This document shows positions 16,620-27,321 of a DNA stretch of 64,000 bases, piece by piece. The stretch spans positions 1 to 64,000 of the forward strand of contig JAEUPP010000009.1 in assembly GCA_016790075.1 (NCBI GenBank), written 5' to 3'. Under the pieces are notes generated by a model. It searched no databases. It was not told the origin of the DNA and was given only the letters and a program-made list of their open reading frames with translations. Origin of the DNA: Rhodanobacteraceae bacterium. GTDB lineage: Bacteria; Pseudomonadota; Gammaproteobacteria; Xanthomonadales; Rhodanobacteraceae. The stretch's first letter is position 1; every line of letters begins with the position of its first letter. A program made the translations under genes and the position numbers.

Positions 16620-19600
16620 CTACATGTTGCGCCGATACTCACCACCGACATCGTAAAGTGCATGGCTGATCTGGCCCAGACTATGCGTCTTGACGGCATC
16701 CATAAGGCTTTCAAACACGTTGCGGCGTTCCCGCGCAGCCGCCTGCAGCGGCTTGAGCCCACCATCGGCATAGCCATTGCGATTGCACTGGTAGCTAGCA
16801 ACGTTGTCGATCTGCTGCGCCTTTTCGGCTTCCGTAGAACGAATCAGCTCGATCTCGGTAACGATATCGCCACCGTGATCCTTGGGCAGGAAAGTGTTGA
16901 CACCGATCAATGGCAGACTGCCGTCATGTTTCTTGTGCTCGTAGTAGAGGCTCTCTTCCTGGATCTTGCCGCGCTGGTACATGGTGTCCATCGCGCCCAG
17001 CACGCCGCCGCGTTCGCTGATCGCCTCGAATTCCCGATATACGGCCTCCTCGACAATATCGGTAAGCTGATCGACAACGAAGCTGCCCTGCCAGGGGTTC
17101 TCGTTGAAATTCAGGCCTAACTCCTTGTTGATGATCATCTGGATCGCGACCGCGCGGCGCACGCTTTCCTCGGTCGGTGTCGTGATCGCTTCGTCGTAGG
17201 CATTCGTGTGCAGGCTGTTGCAGTTGTCAAACAGCGCATAGAGCGCCTGCAGCGTCGTGCGGATATCGTTGAACTGGATTTCCTGTGCGTGCAGCGAACG
17301 CCCCGAAGTCTGAATGTGGTATTTCATCATCTGGCTGCGCGCCGACGCGCCGTAGCGTTCACGCATGGCGCGCGCCCAGATACGCCGCGCGACGCGACCG
17401 ATCACGGTGTATTCCGGATCCATGCCGTTGCTGAAGAAGAACGACAGGTTCGGTGCGAAATCGTCGATGCGCATGCCGCGCGCCAGGTAGTACTCGACGA
17501 TGGTGAATCCGTTGGACAGGGTAAACGCGAGCTGGCTGATCGGGTTCGCACCGGCCTCGGCAATGTGATAGCCCGAAATCGACACCGAGTAGAAATTGCG
17601 CACGTTACGGTCAACGAAATACTGCTGAATGTCGCCCATCATGCGCAGCGCGAATTCGGTCGAGAAGATGCAGGTGTTCTGCGCCTGATCTTCCTTGAGG
17701 ATGTCGGCCTGCACGGTGCCGCGCACGGTGGCCAGCGTATGCGCCTTGATGCGTTCGTAGGTGTCCGCATCCACGACCTGACTGCCGCTGACCCCGAGCA
17801 GCCCCAGGCCGAGGCCGTCGTTGCCGTCGGGCAGCAGGCCGCCGTAGCGGGGCCGGCTGCGGTCGGCGTAGATCGCATCGATCTTCTCGCGTGCCGCATC
17901 CCAGCGCGTGCCGTCTTCACGCAAGTATTTCTCTACCTGCTGATCGATGGCCGTGTTCATGAACATCGCGAGGATGATCGGTGCCGGACCATTGATCGTC
18001 ATCGACACCGAGGTACTGGGCGCACAGAGATCAAAGCCGGAGTAGAGCTTCTTCATGTCGTCCAGCGTCGCAATGTTGACGCCGGAGTTACCAATCTTGC
18101 CGTAGATGTCGGGACGTACGGCCGGGTCTTCCCCATACAGCGTGACCGAGTCGAACGCCGTCGACAGGCGCGCCGCCGGCAGGCCGACACTGAGATAGTG
18201 GAAACGCCGGTTGGTGCGCTCGGGTGTACCTTCGCCGGCGAACATGCGAATTGGGTCTTCACCGCTGCGGCGATACGGATAGACCCCGCCGGTATACGGG
18301 TAGTAGCCCGGCAGATTTTCCTTCTGCAGGAATACCAGCAACTCGCCCCAGCTACGGTACCTGGGCGCAGCGATCTTGGGGATCTTCTGATGGCTCAGCG
18401 ACTCGCGATAGTTCTCGACCCGTATGGTCTTGTCGCGGACCTGGTATTCGTTGACCTCGTCAGTCACCGATTTCAGGCGCGCCGGCCACTCGCGCAACAG
18501 CTTCAGCGCCTCGGAGGTCAGCGCCTGGATCGCATCGTTATAGCGCTGGCGCAAGGTACGCAGACTGCGGTCGTCACCTTCGCCCAGATGCTCGACGGCA
18601 TAGAGGTCCAGCGCCCTGGGCAGACGCGGATCCTCAAGTTCCCGCAACGATTGCCAGTAGGACTGGGCTCGATCGGCGATTTCGGCCTGGGTTTCGATGG
18701 CAGCATTGATGCCGCGGCCCTGTTCGGCGATTTCCGCAAGGTAACGCACCCGATTGCCGGGAATCAGCACCGTTGCGCGCGGCTCCTTGAGCGAGGTATC
18801 AATGGCCGGTGCAAAATCGCAGCGTGGACTGACTCCCGATTCGGCGCTTCCGGTTCCCAGCTTGTGCCGCAGCAGTCGGCACAAGTTCGTGAACATCCAG
18901 CTGATGCCCGGATCATTGAACTGGCTCGCGATCGTCGGATAGACCGGCACGTCCTCGTCTTTCATCTGGAATGCCGTACGGTTGCGCTTCCACTGTTTGC
19001 GCACATCGCGCAGCGCGTCCTCGGCGCCGCGCTTGTCGAACTTGTTCAGCACGACCAGCTCGGCATAGTCGAGCATGTCGATCTTTTCCAGCTGGCTAGG
19101 CGCGCCGAAGTCGCTGGTCATCACGTACATGGGAAAGTCGACGAGGTCGACGATCTCCGAATCCGACTGACCTATGCCGGCCGTCTCGACAATGACAAGG
19201 TCGTAGCCCAGCCCCTTGAGAAACGCAATGCAGTCCTTGAGCACGATATTGGTCGCGACGTGCTGGCGGCGCGTCGCCATCGAGCGCATGAACACGCGCG
19301 GGCTGCGCAGCGAATTCATGCGGATACGATCACCCAGCAATGCACCACCGGTGCGACGCCGCGTCGGGTCGACCGAGATCACGGCCATGCGCATCTCCGG
19401 GAAGCTCGCCAGAAAGCGGTTCAGCAGCTCATCCGTGACCGACGACTTGCCCGCACCGCCGGTACCTGTGATGCCAACTACCGGCACGCCCCGGCCGGCG
19501 AGTGCAAAGCGCGAATCGCCGGCGGCACCGTCCTTGCGCAACTGGGCCAGCTCGCTGTCGCTGCAGTCTCCGTTCTCGATGGCCGTGAGTACGCGGCCGA

Positions 19601-20132
19601 TGGCGATCTCATCATCGAACGCCAGCGGTGCGCCTGAGGCCGGCAGGGAGCGCGGCGCGCGGCGGCTGCGTCCCTGCTCCGCTCGGCGCACCACGTCCTC
19701 GATCATCGCGACCAGCCCCATGTGCATGCCGTCGTTCGGGTGATAGATGCGCTCGACGCCGTAAGCCTGCAGTTCTGCAATTTCCTCAGGCGTGATCGTG
19801 CCGCCGCCGCCGCCGAATACACGCACATGGCCGGCACCACGCTGCGCGAGCATGTCGACCATGTACTTGAAGTACTCGACATGCCCCCCCTGGTAGGAGC
19901 TCAACGCGATCGCATCGGCGTCTTCCTGCAGCGCTGCACGCACCACATCCTCGACCGAACGGTTATGACCAAGATGAATAACTTCCGCGCCCTGGGCCTG
20001 GATCAGCCGGCGCATGATGTTGATCGCTGCATCATGTCCATCGAACAGACTCGCAGCAGTCACGAAGCGCAGCGGCGCGGCGGCGGCTATCTGGTTCAGC
20101 GGGGCTATGCGTGGGGCGGGAGTACTCATCAT
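16620..20132 (-). CDS. icmF: fused isobutyryl-CoA-type mutase with G-protein chaperone domain (IcmF)
   Basis: A 1170-residue coenzyme-B12 enzyme that rearranges acyl-CoA carbon skeletons (isobutyryl-CoA to butyryl-CoA, in some members isovaleryl-CoA to pivalyl-CoA). The order of domains is diagnostic. First is a B12-binding domain with [13 protein letters not shown] (His33 the likely cobalt ligand). Next is a MeaI-like GTPase that protects and loads the cofactor, with Walker [14 protein letters not shown] near 225. Last is the mutase barrel from about 590 to the end ([32 protein letters not shown]). The Gln in [11 protein letters not shown] matches the Icm class, where methylmalonyl-CoA mutases have Arg. 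The two ATG codons 20132 and 20129 are equally possible starts. Genes for leucine degradation lie further along. Confidence 0.93.
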   Translation of the reverse strand: MMSTPAPRIAPLNQIAAAAPLRFVTAASLFDGHDAAINIMRRLIQAQGAEVIHLGHNRSVEDVVRAALQEDADAIALSSYQGGHVEYFKYMVDMLAQRGAGHVRVFGGGGGTITPEEIAELQAYGVERIYHPNDGMHMGLVAMIEDVVRRAEQGRSRRAPRSLPASGAPLAFDDEIAIGRVLTAIENGDCSDSELAQLRKDGAAGDSRFALAGRGVPVVGITGTGGAGKSSVTDELLNRFLASFPEMRMAVISVDPTRRRTGGALLGDRIRMNSLRSPRVFMRSMATRRQHVATNIVLKDCIAFLKGLGYDLVIVETAGIGQSDSEIVDLVDFPMYVMTSDFGAPSQLEKIDMLDYAELVVLNKFDKRGAEDALRDVRKQWKRNRTAFQMKDEDVPVYPTIASQFNDPGISWMFTNLCRLLRHKLGTGSAESGVSPRCDFAPAIDTSLKEPRATVLIPGNRVRYLAEIAEQGRGINAAIETQAEIADRAQSYWQSLRELEDPRLPRALDLYAVEHLGEGDDRSLRTLRQRYNDAIQALTSEALKLLREWPARLKSVTDEVNEYQVRDKTIRVENYRESLSHQKIPKIAAPRYRSWGELLVFLQKENLPGYYPYTGGVYPYRRSGEDPIRMFAGEGTPERTNRRFHYLSVGLPAARLSTAFDSVTLYGEDPAVRPDIYGKIGNSGVNIATLDDMKKLYSGFDLCAPSTSVSMTINGPAPIILAMFMNTAIDQQVEKYLREDGTRWDAAREKIDAIYADRSRPRYGGLLPDGNDGLGLGLLGVSGSQVVDADTYERIKAHTLATVRGTVQADILKEDQAQNTCIFSTEFALRMMGDIQQYFVDRNVRNFYSVSISGYHIAEAGANPISQLAFTLSNGFTIVEYYLARGMRIDDFAPNLSFFFSNGMDPEYTVIGRVARRIWARAMRERYGASARSQMMKYHIQTSGRSLHAQEIQFNDIRTTLQALYALFDNCNSLHTNAYDEAITTPTEESVRRAVAIQMIINKELGLNFNENPWQGSFVVDQLTDIVEEAVYREFEAISERGGVLGAMDTMYQRGKIQEESLYYEHKKHDGSLPLIGVNTFLPKDHGGDIVTEIELIRSTEAEKAQQIDNVASYQCNRNGYADGGLKPLQAAARERRNVFESLMDAVKTHSLGQISHALYDVGGEYRRNM

Positions 20133-21118
20133 GGGTCCGGATAAAGTGGCGCAGGCGCATAGTGTAGCCCGCCTGCTATCCGGACCTCGCAGACTTCGGC
20201 GCCAGCGCGCATCCGATCGACAGGCTTGCTGCCGACAAGCTCGGGCGTCCGCGTTCAGTACCCGGCTTGCTTATGCGTTACAGAAATAATCCTGACCGGG
20301 GAGGCCTAGACCGATTTCATAACGACCACTTGCGCGAGGTCGGGCGTCGAGTGCTATGTTCGGCCCGAATCAGCATTGCTTTCGCAGCACCCGCCCCTGG
20401 GCAGCCGCCAAGCAGTGTTCCGGGCCGTCGGCACAGCCGGAACAGACAGCCGACACCATTGACGTGCTGCGGGTACCGGGCCACGCCAGAACCAGCCGCA
20501 ATCAGGTGCAGATAGAGGGCGTCAAGGCGTATGGCGCAGCACCGAGGTCTTGCTGCGGGCACTTGTTCGGGCCTTTACATGAAGTTACTCGCCTATGGAA
20601 CCGCCAGGAGCGCACACTAGGGACCACAGCCCCCGAAGAAACGTTTGTTTGAATAGTGGATGAAGCCTCCAGACAGTCGAACAGCTCAACGATCGGTATA
20701 GGCTCAATGATCGGTATCAGCAGCCTCCATTGCATGGGCAACTGCGAGAGAAGATGCGCCATCCGGGTTACGGCTGGCGAAGAACAAGCGCCTCCGGGTC
20801 AGGGGTTGGCGCACCACCATTGTTTTTGTATCTGATCTGGTGCGCGCCTACCTTGCGCTGAAAAATAGATAAAATTGGACTGCTTTAGTTGATAAAACAA
20901 AGCTATGCATGCTCGCATGAATATTTCTTTGAGGACATGACGCAGCACGCAGCAAACTTGCCATCCGATCACTAGGCTGAATGCTGCAATACGGTAACGA
21001 CAGGTTTCACGGGGCGGCAAAGGAGAGGTCGCTTAGCGAAGGGTCCGACCAGACAGGAAAGTAAGGTATCCCGGACCGTTACGGCGGCAGCATCTGGCTG
21101 CGGTCCCGGAGTGCTGAG
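20133..21118. other. long intergenic region between divergent icmF and the CadC-like gene
   Basis: 986 bases without a convincing gene on either strand. The section 20840-20930 is clearly AT-richer than its surroundings (for example AAAAATAGATAAAATTGG) and is a likely promoter area. GATCGGTAT occurs twice within about 30 bases near 20692-20720. Otherwise nothing stands out. The length is unusual for this compact region, so a small RNA or decayed gene could be hidden here. Confidence 0.5.
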
Positions 21119-24028
21119 ATGGCCGACACCCCCAAAAATACCTGGCCGCCAGCGACACGCCAGCTACAGGTCGGCACACTGGTGGTGGATCTGCGCTATC
21201 GGCGCATCCTGCGCAGCGATGGCGAGTACGAGCTGACTCAGCGTTGCTTTGATCTGCTGCTGCTGTTTCTTACCGAACCCGCAACTCTGCACACACGGGA
21301 GCAGATATTCCGGCGCATCTGGCCAGGCGTCGTGGTCGAGGACGCCAATCTGACGACCTCGATATGGATGCTGCGCAAGGCGCTGGGCCCCGAAGCAAAG
21401 GAATGGGTCCGCACAGTGGCAAAACAGGGCTATGTGTTCGAGCCGCCCACACTCGTGCACCCCGTTCATGAAGTCGTGCAGACGCTGGCCGCTAGCGCAA
21501 CCGACCCACAGGCCGACGACACGCCGACCACGGAACCAACGCCGGACAAGTTCGTACCGGCCGAACCGGTTCCATCTGTTGCCGCTCAGGTTGCCAGGGC
21601 CAGCGCGCCGCAACGATCCTGGTCGGGCTTCGGTGCGCGCCTTTCGGTGCGTGCAATACTGAGCGCCATTGTGCTGTTGGCCAGCTTGTTCGCGTTGGTC
21701 CGTTGGCAAGCCGACAGCCACACGGTGCAACCGGTTACCTTGGTGGTTTCGACCGATGCAGCACTGACGGATGACGCTCGCTGGCCCGCGGAGCTGCTTC
21801 AGATCTGGCTGGAGTGGAAGCTTGGCAGCAGCAGCAATCTGGCCGTAACCCGAGGCATAGACGACGGCGATTCACGCAAGAGTCAGTTGGTCCTGATTCG
21901 CGTCGACCAGTCGGCCGAACAAACCGGAGAATGGCGCATCAACGTTCGTTTTCACGGGCCGCGGACAATACCGGACATAACAGCAGCCAGCCTGCCTGAC
22001 CGCCTGCCCGCAACCCTGGATGCAGTCAGCCAGCAAGTATACGCAGCACTCGACGGCGAAAAAACCGAGGTGGACTGGCCCGCACTCGAATTGGATCCCG
22101 TTACTGCTGAAGCATTCACCGCAGCATCGCGTGCCGAGCAGCAACACCGCTGGAGTGACGCAGCCCAGGGGTTCCGGCGCGTGGTCGGAAAAACGCCGGG
22201 GTTTGGCTACGCACGACTAAAGCTGGCCGAGAGTCTGGCCGAGCTCGGCCAGCAAGCTGCCGCGGAGGCCGAAGCGGCAAGTGCCGCAGAATGGATTTCG
22301 CGTCTGCCCGCTCAGGCAAAGGCCCCTATTGCGGCGCGCGTTCTGGCGATAGACCAACACTATAGCGAGGCCGCCTCTGCGTTTGCCGCATTAGCGAGAA
22401 AAGAAAAAGGAAACACTTACGCATACAGCTTGATTCAAGCACAGAATCTGCGTCGAGCCGGGCGCAGCGGCGAGGCATTGGCCGTACTGCGTGAAGCTCT
22501 CCCCCCGTCGCCAACGAAGCTTGCACCGTGGCTGATCGAACGGGCAGCGGCCGAATTCGCCTCCGGCGATGCAAGGCGCGCCCTGGCCAACGCCGAGGAA
22601 GCCGAAAACCTGGCCAAGAGACTGGGCTGGATCAATGAGCGCGCGCGGGCATTGCTGACCGTAGCCCTTGCACGCAGCGTGCTTATACGGCGGGAAAAAA
22701 CCGACGAAGCGCTTGCACAAGCACGACGCGAAACCGCTGATGACGCGTTCGCCGCAGCGATCCGCGAATTCGAAGCGGCAGGCGACCGCCTGGGCGGGCT
22801 GCGAGCCCGCCTTTTTGCAGGGATAATGAGAATCCCGGCCAGCTTGCACATCGTTCATCTCGACGAACTGCTTGCCGAAGCCCGCGCCGCCGGCAACGCT
22901 GCAGTCGAGATCGATGCTTTGCGGCACACCGCCTATTTTCACTACCGTGCCGGCGACATGGGCGCCTACCGCCAGCGCATAGCCGAGGCTGCTGCAGTGG
23001 CAGGCTCTGTGGGTAATCGCCTTCTCCGCCGCCAGCTCGAGACGGACTTGCTACATGAGGACGTGCTCAGAGCTGACTTTGACGCGGCAGATCGGCGTAT
23101 TGCCGAGTTGCGCAGTGAACCGGCGCAAGGGGCTTTGGCCTATTGGCTGGGATTGTTCGAAGCCGGCCTGGCATCACGGCGCGGTCAATACGATCAGGCA
23201 CTGAGTGTTCTGAGCGAAACGGAGCAGACGTTGCGTGGGGCCGCCCCCGATACACTACCAGCGCTAGCCGCAGGCTTGTCCTGTCTGCGCGGCGCTATAG
23301 CCCTGACTCAGGGGCGTGGTGGCGATGCGCGAGTCGCATATGCACATTGCCGATCCCCAACGTTGCTGTACTACGACTTGCAGGCCGGTATTGGCGAAGC
23401 TGAGCTGGCGCTGCACGGTGGTGACCCAAACATGGCGCGGCATCACCTTGCGACGGTGGAACAGAGTATCGAGAAGATACCGAGTTTTCCTGATCGGTGG
23501 ATGCTGTCCATCGAGCTGGCACCATTGTTGGCGCGCACCGGGCGTATCGCTGACGCACGGCGCCTGATTCAGGGCGTACTGCCCGCCGTGGAACAAGCCG
23601 GCTATCGCAGCTTGGAGGTCGATGCACGGACTACGCTGGCAGAAGTCGCTCTTGCCGAGGGCGACCAGGCCACGGCGCGAAAAGAGCTTTCCTCCGCAAT
23701 GGCATTGAGTCCAACCGATGACTGGGTAGGACGCCGCCGCCTGCGCACGGTGGACGCATTGCTGGACCACCTGAGCGGCCAGACGGAAGCGGCTGCGCAC
23801 ACGCTGGGGTCGCTCGATTCCGAAGCGCGGAGCCACGCCGATGTACTGGCGGAATTGCTGGTTCACAGCGTGGTGCAGGCCACCTCAGCCCTTCCCCAAT
23901 GCAGCAGCGATCGGCACGACCGCTTGCTCGCGCAAAGCGGTCTTCGCGGCGCCTCAGAACGCTGGATGGCAAATATCCCTGAGGCCGATGCTGCAGTGCA
24001 GCTTGTGCAGGGGCAGAGCTTCCCCTAG
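21119..24028 (+). CDS. CadC/ToxR-like membrane transcription regulator with TPR sensor region
   Basis: A 969-residue one-component regulator. Residues about 14-105 form an OmpR-type winged helix (LTQRCFDLLLLFLTEPATLH, REQIFRRIWPGVVVEDANLT, WVRTVAKQGYVFEPP). A Pro/Thr-rich linker is followed by a single membrane helix at about 178-197 (VRAILSAIVLLASLFALVRW). The remaining 770 residues are periplasmic and made of TPR-like helical pairs with many Ala/Glu/Arg. This is the CadC/ToxR plan: the outer part senses, the inner part binds DNA. GGAG lies 7 bases before the ATG. It sits directly upstream of the secreted M4 protease, its most likely target. The signal is unknown. Confidence 0.88.
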   Translation: MADTPKNTWPPATRQLQVGTLVVDLRYRRILRSDGEYELTQRCFDLLLLFLTEPATLHTREQIFRRIWPGVVVEDANLTTSIWMLRKALGPEAKEWVRTVAKQGYVFEPPTLVHPVHEVVQTLAASATDPQADDTPTTEPTPDKFVPAEPVPSVAAQVARASAPQRSWSGFGARLSVRAILSAIVLLASLFALVRWQADSHTVQPVTLVVSTDAALTDDARWPAELLQIWLEWKLGSSSNLAVTRGIDDGDSRKSQLVLIRVDQSAEQTGEWRINVRFHGPRTIPDITAASLPDRLPATLDAVSQQVYAALDGEKTEVDWPALELDPVTAEAFTAASRAEQQHRWSDAAQGFRRVVGKTPGFGYARLKLAESLAELGQQAAAEAEAASAAEWISRLPAQAKAPIAARVLAIDQHYSEAASAFAALARKEKGNTYAYSLIQAQNLRRAGRSGEALAVLREALPPSPTKLAPWLIERAAAEFASGDARRALANAEEAENLAKRLGWINERARALLTVALARSVLIRREKTDEALAQARRETADDAFAAAIREFEAAGDRLGGLRARLFAGIMRIPASLHIVHLDELLAEARAAGNAAVEIDALRHTAYFHYRAGDMGAYRQRIAEAAAVAGSVGNRLLRRQLETDLLHEDVLRADFDAADRRIAELRSEPAQGALAYWLGLFEAGLASRRGQYDQALSVLSETEQTLRGAAPDTLPALAAGLSCLRGAIALTQGRGGDARVAYAHCRSPTLLYYDLQAGIGEAELALHGGDPNMARHHLATVEQSIEKIPSFPDRWMLSIELAPLLARTGRIADARRLIQGVLPAVEQAGYRSLEVDARTTLAEVALAEGDQATARKELSSAMALSPTDDWVGRRRLRTVDALLDHLSGQTEAAAHTLGSLDSEARSHADVLAELLVHSVVQATSALPQCSSDRHDRLLAQSGLRGASERWMANIPEADAAVQLVQGQSFP

Positions 24029-24035
24029 CTTGCGC

Positions 24036-24061
24036 CCACCTTACGCCTCAGCGTGAGGTGG
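24036..24061 (+). terminator. hairpin after the CadC-like gene
   Basis: CCACCTTACGC-CTCA-GCGTGAGGTGG forms an 11-base-pair stem with one G-U pair and a four-base loop, beginning 8 bases after the stop codon. No T-run follows, so it may only stabilise the 3' end or reduce read-through into the M4 protease gene. Confidence 0.4.
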
Positions 24062-24224
24062 CGGCTGCCTCCGGGTCACGGTTTCCACGTCGTCGTGCCA
24101 TGCTCGAACCGCGGTATTGCTTACCGCGCCTCTCGCACCCTCGCAGTGCGAAGTCGTTTATGCATCGTCACCACGGCTGTGTTGGCGCAACTAACGTTGC
24201 GTTTACCAGCATGAGGAAATCACG

Positions 24225-26480
24225 ATGCGTTTTGATTTGGTCCCCCTGGCTCTGGTGGCGGCTGTTGCAGCTTCTTCCGCGCAAGCCCAATCCGTCGAGT
24301 CGCGCGCTGCGCAGCTTGGCTTCTCCCACGTAAGCGTCGGCAGTAGCGGCCGTGTGGACATGCTTTCCGGCCGTCCCAACCTGCGCGCCGCGACTAGCGA
24401 AGGCGTGGTCAACCTGTTCAAAGGTGAACTAGGCAATACCGTCGGCCTGCAGACCGATGGCGCCGTAAGCGTATTCGACACGAATGTCACGGCTGACGGC
24501 CGCCGCTACTACCGCGCCCAGCAAACCTACCGCGGCATTCCGGTCTGGGGTGATGGCCTCACAGTACAGACCGACGCCAGTGGCAACGTCGAAGCCATAT
24601 TCGGCAGCGCGATTCCGGTTGCGAACCTGAGCATCGACAAACCACGTCCAGCAGCCGAGTTGTTCCCTGCTGCCGTCCTCGCGGCGCTCGCCATCGAAGG
24701 CCATACCATGGGCGCCCGATTGAGCGGCAAGTTCTTCCGCTATACGCGCGAGCCCAGCCTTGCTGTCTATGCAGCCGACGGCCACACACCGGTGCTGGCC
24801 TGGGATGCGGACGTTTCCTACGATAACGGCGGCCGTATTTTCCATTCGCGCCTGTTTGTCGACGCACGCAACGGCAGCTTGTTAAACAGTTATACCTATG
24901 TGCGTGAAGCACTGAATCGCGCCATCCATAATCTCAACGGCACCTGCATCACGAACAGCGGCGGTAATCTGCCGGGCCAGTTGGTCCTGAGCGAAGGCGG
25001 CAACAGCAGCGACAGCGTGGTGAACCAGGCCTATCGCAATGTAGGTCGCGTCTATTGGTTCTTCCGCGATGCGTTCAACCGCGACAGCTTCAACGGCAGC
25101 GGTGCCAGGATCACGGTATCGGTGCGCGGCCAGTTTCCGACTCCGCAGGGCGGTTGCAGCGGCGACAACGCCATATGGAGCGGGTCGCAGATCGTGATGG
25201 GCCGTGGCGGCTCGACGTTCAAGGACATGAATACCGAGCCAGATGTGATGTATCACGAACTCGGCCACGCGGTGACGCAGTCCACCTCCAACCTGGTCTA
25301 CCAGAAGGAATCCGGCGGCCTCAACGAAGCCACCTCGGATATCTACGCGGCCTCGGTCGAAGCCTGGATGAATACGGTTTCGGGCGAGCCCGGAGCGGGA
25401 ACGGCGGTCAACTACGTGCCGGACGCCGACACCTGGAATCTGGGTGAAAACATGCGTGCCGACGGCAGCAGCGCGCCGCTACGCTACATGCACGACCCCA
25501 AGGCCGACGGACGCAGCCTCGACCACTACACCCAGTACACACAACAGTATGGCAACTGCTCGCCCTCGCAACAGAACGACATGTGCGGCGTGCATCTGTC
25601 CAGCGGCATCGCCAACCTCGCCTTCTACTTGCTGACCGTCGGCGGCACCCATCCGCGTAATGCCTCCAGCGTCAGCGTGCCCAAGATTCCGTTCGATCGC
25701 GCCATCAAGTACGTCTATGAGGCGCATACCAGCGTCCTGCAGGCCAACGACGGCTTCAGCCGCATGCGCAACGCGATGATGGCGCGTGCCCGGGTCAACG
25801 GCTCGGTTGGCCCTTGCGACGAGATTTCGGTGGCCAAAGCCTGGGACGCGGTCGGCGTCAGCGGCAGCGCGCCCAGCAATCCCAACGCCTGCGGCGGTGG
25901 GGGTGGCGGCGGCAACCAGTCACCGGTGGCGTCGTTCACGGCCACGCCCAGCGGCCTGACGGTAGCGCTGAACGGCAGCGGGTCGAGTGATCCTGACGGC
26001 ACGATTTCCAGCTACACCTGGAATTTCGGCGATGGCACCACCGGTTCCGGCGCCAGCACCACCAAGACCTATAGCAGCGCTGGCACCTACACCGTAACGC
26101 TGACTGTCACCGACAACCAGGGCGCTACCAACACCGCAACACGCCAGGTTACGGTCGGCGGCGGCGGCGGTAGCTGTGCCGGAGCAAGCTATTCCGGAAC
26201 TTTCTCCGGTGGATTCGGCCAGACCCAGTACCAACCAAACGGCAACTACTACCAGGCCAATAGCGGCGCGCACACGATCTGCTTCTCCGGTCCAGCCGGC
26301 ACCGATTTTGATATTTTCCTGGATCGCTGGAACGGCTCTGCCTGGGCCAATGTCGCCAAGAGCGACGGGCCCAGTTCGTCCGAGCAGATCAGCTATAACG
26401 GCGCCGCAGGCTATTACACCATCCGCGTCATCAACTACCAGGGAACTGGTGCGTATACGCTGAACCTGCGGAAGCCGTAA
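24225..26480 (+). CDS. secreted M4 (thermolysin-family) zinc metalloprotease with PKD and PPC domains
   Basis: A 751-residue secreted protease. A signal peptide (LALVAAVAASSAQA) is followed by an FTP/PepSY-type propeptide (residues about 30-200, YYRAQQTYRGIPVWGDGLTV). The M4 catalytic domain has zinc ligands in HELGH (His344, His348) and Glu368 in GGLNEATSD, exactly 24 residues after the first His as in thermolysin. A Gly-rich linker leads to a PKD domain (about 564-645, SSDPDGTISSYTWNFGDG), a second Gly linker, and a C-terminal PPC domain (TDFDIFLDRWNGSAW, YYTIRVINYQGTGAYTL), both usually removed or used for substrate binding. GAGGAAAT precedes the ATG. A strong terminator follows. It probably supplies peptides for the amino acid degradation genes nearby. 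Confidence 0.96.
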   Translation: MRFDLVPLALVAAVAASSAQAQSVESRAAQLGFSHVSVGSSGRVDMLSGRPNLRAATSEGVVNLFKGELGNTVGLQTDGAVSVFDTNVTADGRRYYRAQQTYRGIPVWGDGLTVQTDASGNVEAIFGSAIPVANLSIDKPRPAAELFPAAVLAALAIEGHTMGARLSGKFFRYTREPSLAVYAADGHTPVLAWDADVSYDNGGRIFHSRLFVDARNGSLLNSYTYVREALNRAIHNLNGTCITNSGGNLPGQLVLSEGGNSSDSVVNQAYRNVGRVYWFFRDAFNRDSFNGSGARITVSVRGQFPTPQGGCSGDNAIWSGSQIVMGRGGSTFKDMNTEPDVMYHELGHAVTQSTSNLVYQKESGGLNEATSDIYAASVEAWMNTVSGEPGAGTAVNYVPDADTWNLGENMRADGSSAPLRYMHDPKADGRSLDHYTQYTQQYGNCSPSQQNDMCGVHLSSGIANLAFYLLTVGGTHPRNASSVSVPKIPFDRAIKYVYEAHTSVLQANDGFSRMRNAMMARARVNGSVGPCDEISVAKAWDAVGVSGSAPSNPNACGGGGGGGNQSPVASFTATPSGLTVALNGSGSSDPDGTISSYTWNFGDGTTGSGASTTKTYSSAGTYTVTLTVTDNQGATNTATRQVTVGGGGGSCAGASYSGTFSGGFGQTQYQPNGNYYQANSGAHTICFSGPAGTDFDIFLDRWNGSAWANVAKSDGPSSSEQISYNGAAGYYTIRVINYQGTGAYTLNLRKP

Positions 26481-26520
26481 CAGGAAGAACGCTCGCGCCG
26501 CGCTCCCGCGGCACGCTGCA

Positions 26521-26552
26521 ACGGCGAGCCCCTGGCGGGCTCGCCGTTTTTT
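26521..26552 (+). terminator. intrinsic terminator of the M4 protease gene
   Basis: ACGGCGAGCCC-CTGGC-GGGCTCGCCGT is a perfect 11-base-pair stem with a five-base loop, followed by six T. It lies 41 bases after the stop codon. Confidence 0.92.
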
Positions 26553-26715
26553 CTCCCGCCGGCGTTGGCAGTAGTGATCCCGACGTCGACAGGAAAATCC
26601 GGCACAATTTGCACGCCCGGGGAAGTACCCGCGCTGCAACCGGCAGGGTGCAGCAGGAACCGCTGACAGGCACTATGATGTCGTGTTTTCCGCCCTGCCC
26701 CCCCCGGAGTCGCAG

Positions 26716-27321
26716 ATGCACTACCGCCCTATCCTGCTGTTCGCGCTGGCCGCCGCTGGCGCCGCGTCCGCAAAAGATATTCCGCTGAACAACCCCAGTT
26801 TCGAGGACGCAGCCACGGTAGACGCCGTCGTCAGCGGCTGGCGTGCGCTGCAGCATTCGGGTGAAGACGCCTACGAGTTCACCACCGTCGGCGACATTTA
26901 CGCCAAGGGCAAGCGCAGCTTTCGCCTGACCCGCATCAAGGAACAGTACTACGGCGCGCTCGACCAGTCCCTGCCCGCGGCACCACTGGCCGGCAGCAAG
27001 ATCGAGTACCGTTTCCTGGTACGCACGGAAAACGTCGGTGCCGAGGGTTTTTATCCTTATATCAATCTGACCAGCAGTACCGGGGACGTGCTTGAGCAGA
27101 TCCGTGGCGAGCAGATCACTGGAACCATCAACAAGTGGAAAACGGTAAAAATTTCTGTCACCGTGCCGCACGACGTGCACAACGTGGTAGTCGGCATGCT
27201 GCTGATGGACGCGGGCACAGTCTGGGCGGACGACGTCAGCTTGCGCACCATCGACGACGACGCGGCCAAGCCGGCACCCAAGCCTGAAAAGCCACGAACG
27301 AACCGGATCATGATTCCGTGA
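26716..27321 (+). CDS. small secreted protein with a carbohydrate-binding-like beta-sandwich
   Basis: A 201-residue exported protein. The ATG at 26716 is chosen for GGAG 7 bases upstream and for the signal peptide (RPILLFALAAAGAASA) it creates. The mature part starts KDIPLNNPSFEDA and continues with strands such as RSFRLTRIKEQYYGALDQSL and KIEYRFLVRTENVGAEGFYP, then VWADDVSLRTID. The pattern NPSFE ... WADDVSL is typical of galactose-binding-like/CBM folds that bind sugars or other surface ligands. The C-terminus is Lys/Pro-rich. It follows the M4 protease terminator and is probably transcribed on its own. Binding function is inferred from the pattern, not shown. Confidence 0.68.
   Translation: MHYRPILLFALAAAGAASAKDIPLNNPSFEDAATVDAVVSGWRALQHSGEDAYEFTTVGDIYAKGKRSFRLTRIKEQYYGALDQSLPAAPLAGSKIEYRFLVRTENVGAEGFYPYINLTSSTGDVLEQIRGEQITGTINKWKTVKISVTVPHDVHNVVVGMLLMDAGTVWADDVSLRTIDDDAAKPAPKPEKPRTNRIMIP

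Noticed and set aside
17208-19637. 809-codon open frame antisense to icmF
   Set aside because: It lies entirely opposite a well-supported mutase gene. Its peptide is rich in Arg, His, Val and Asp, as expected from reading GC-rich codons backwards, and matches no family.
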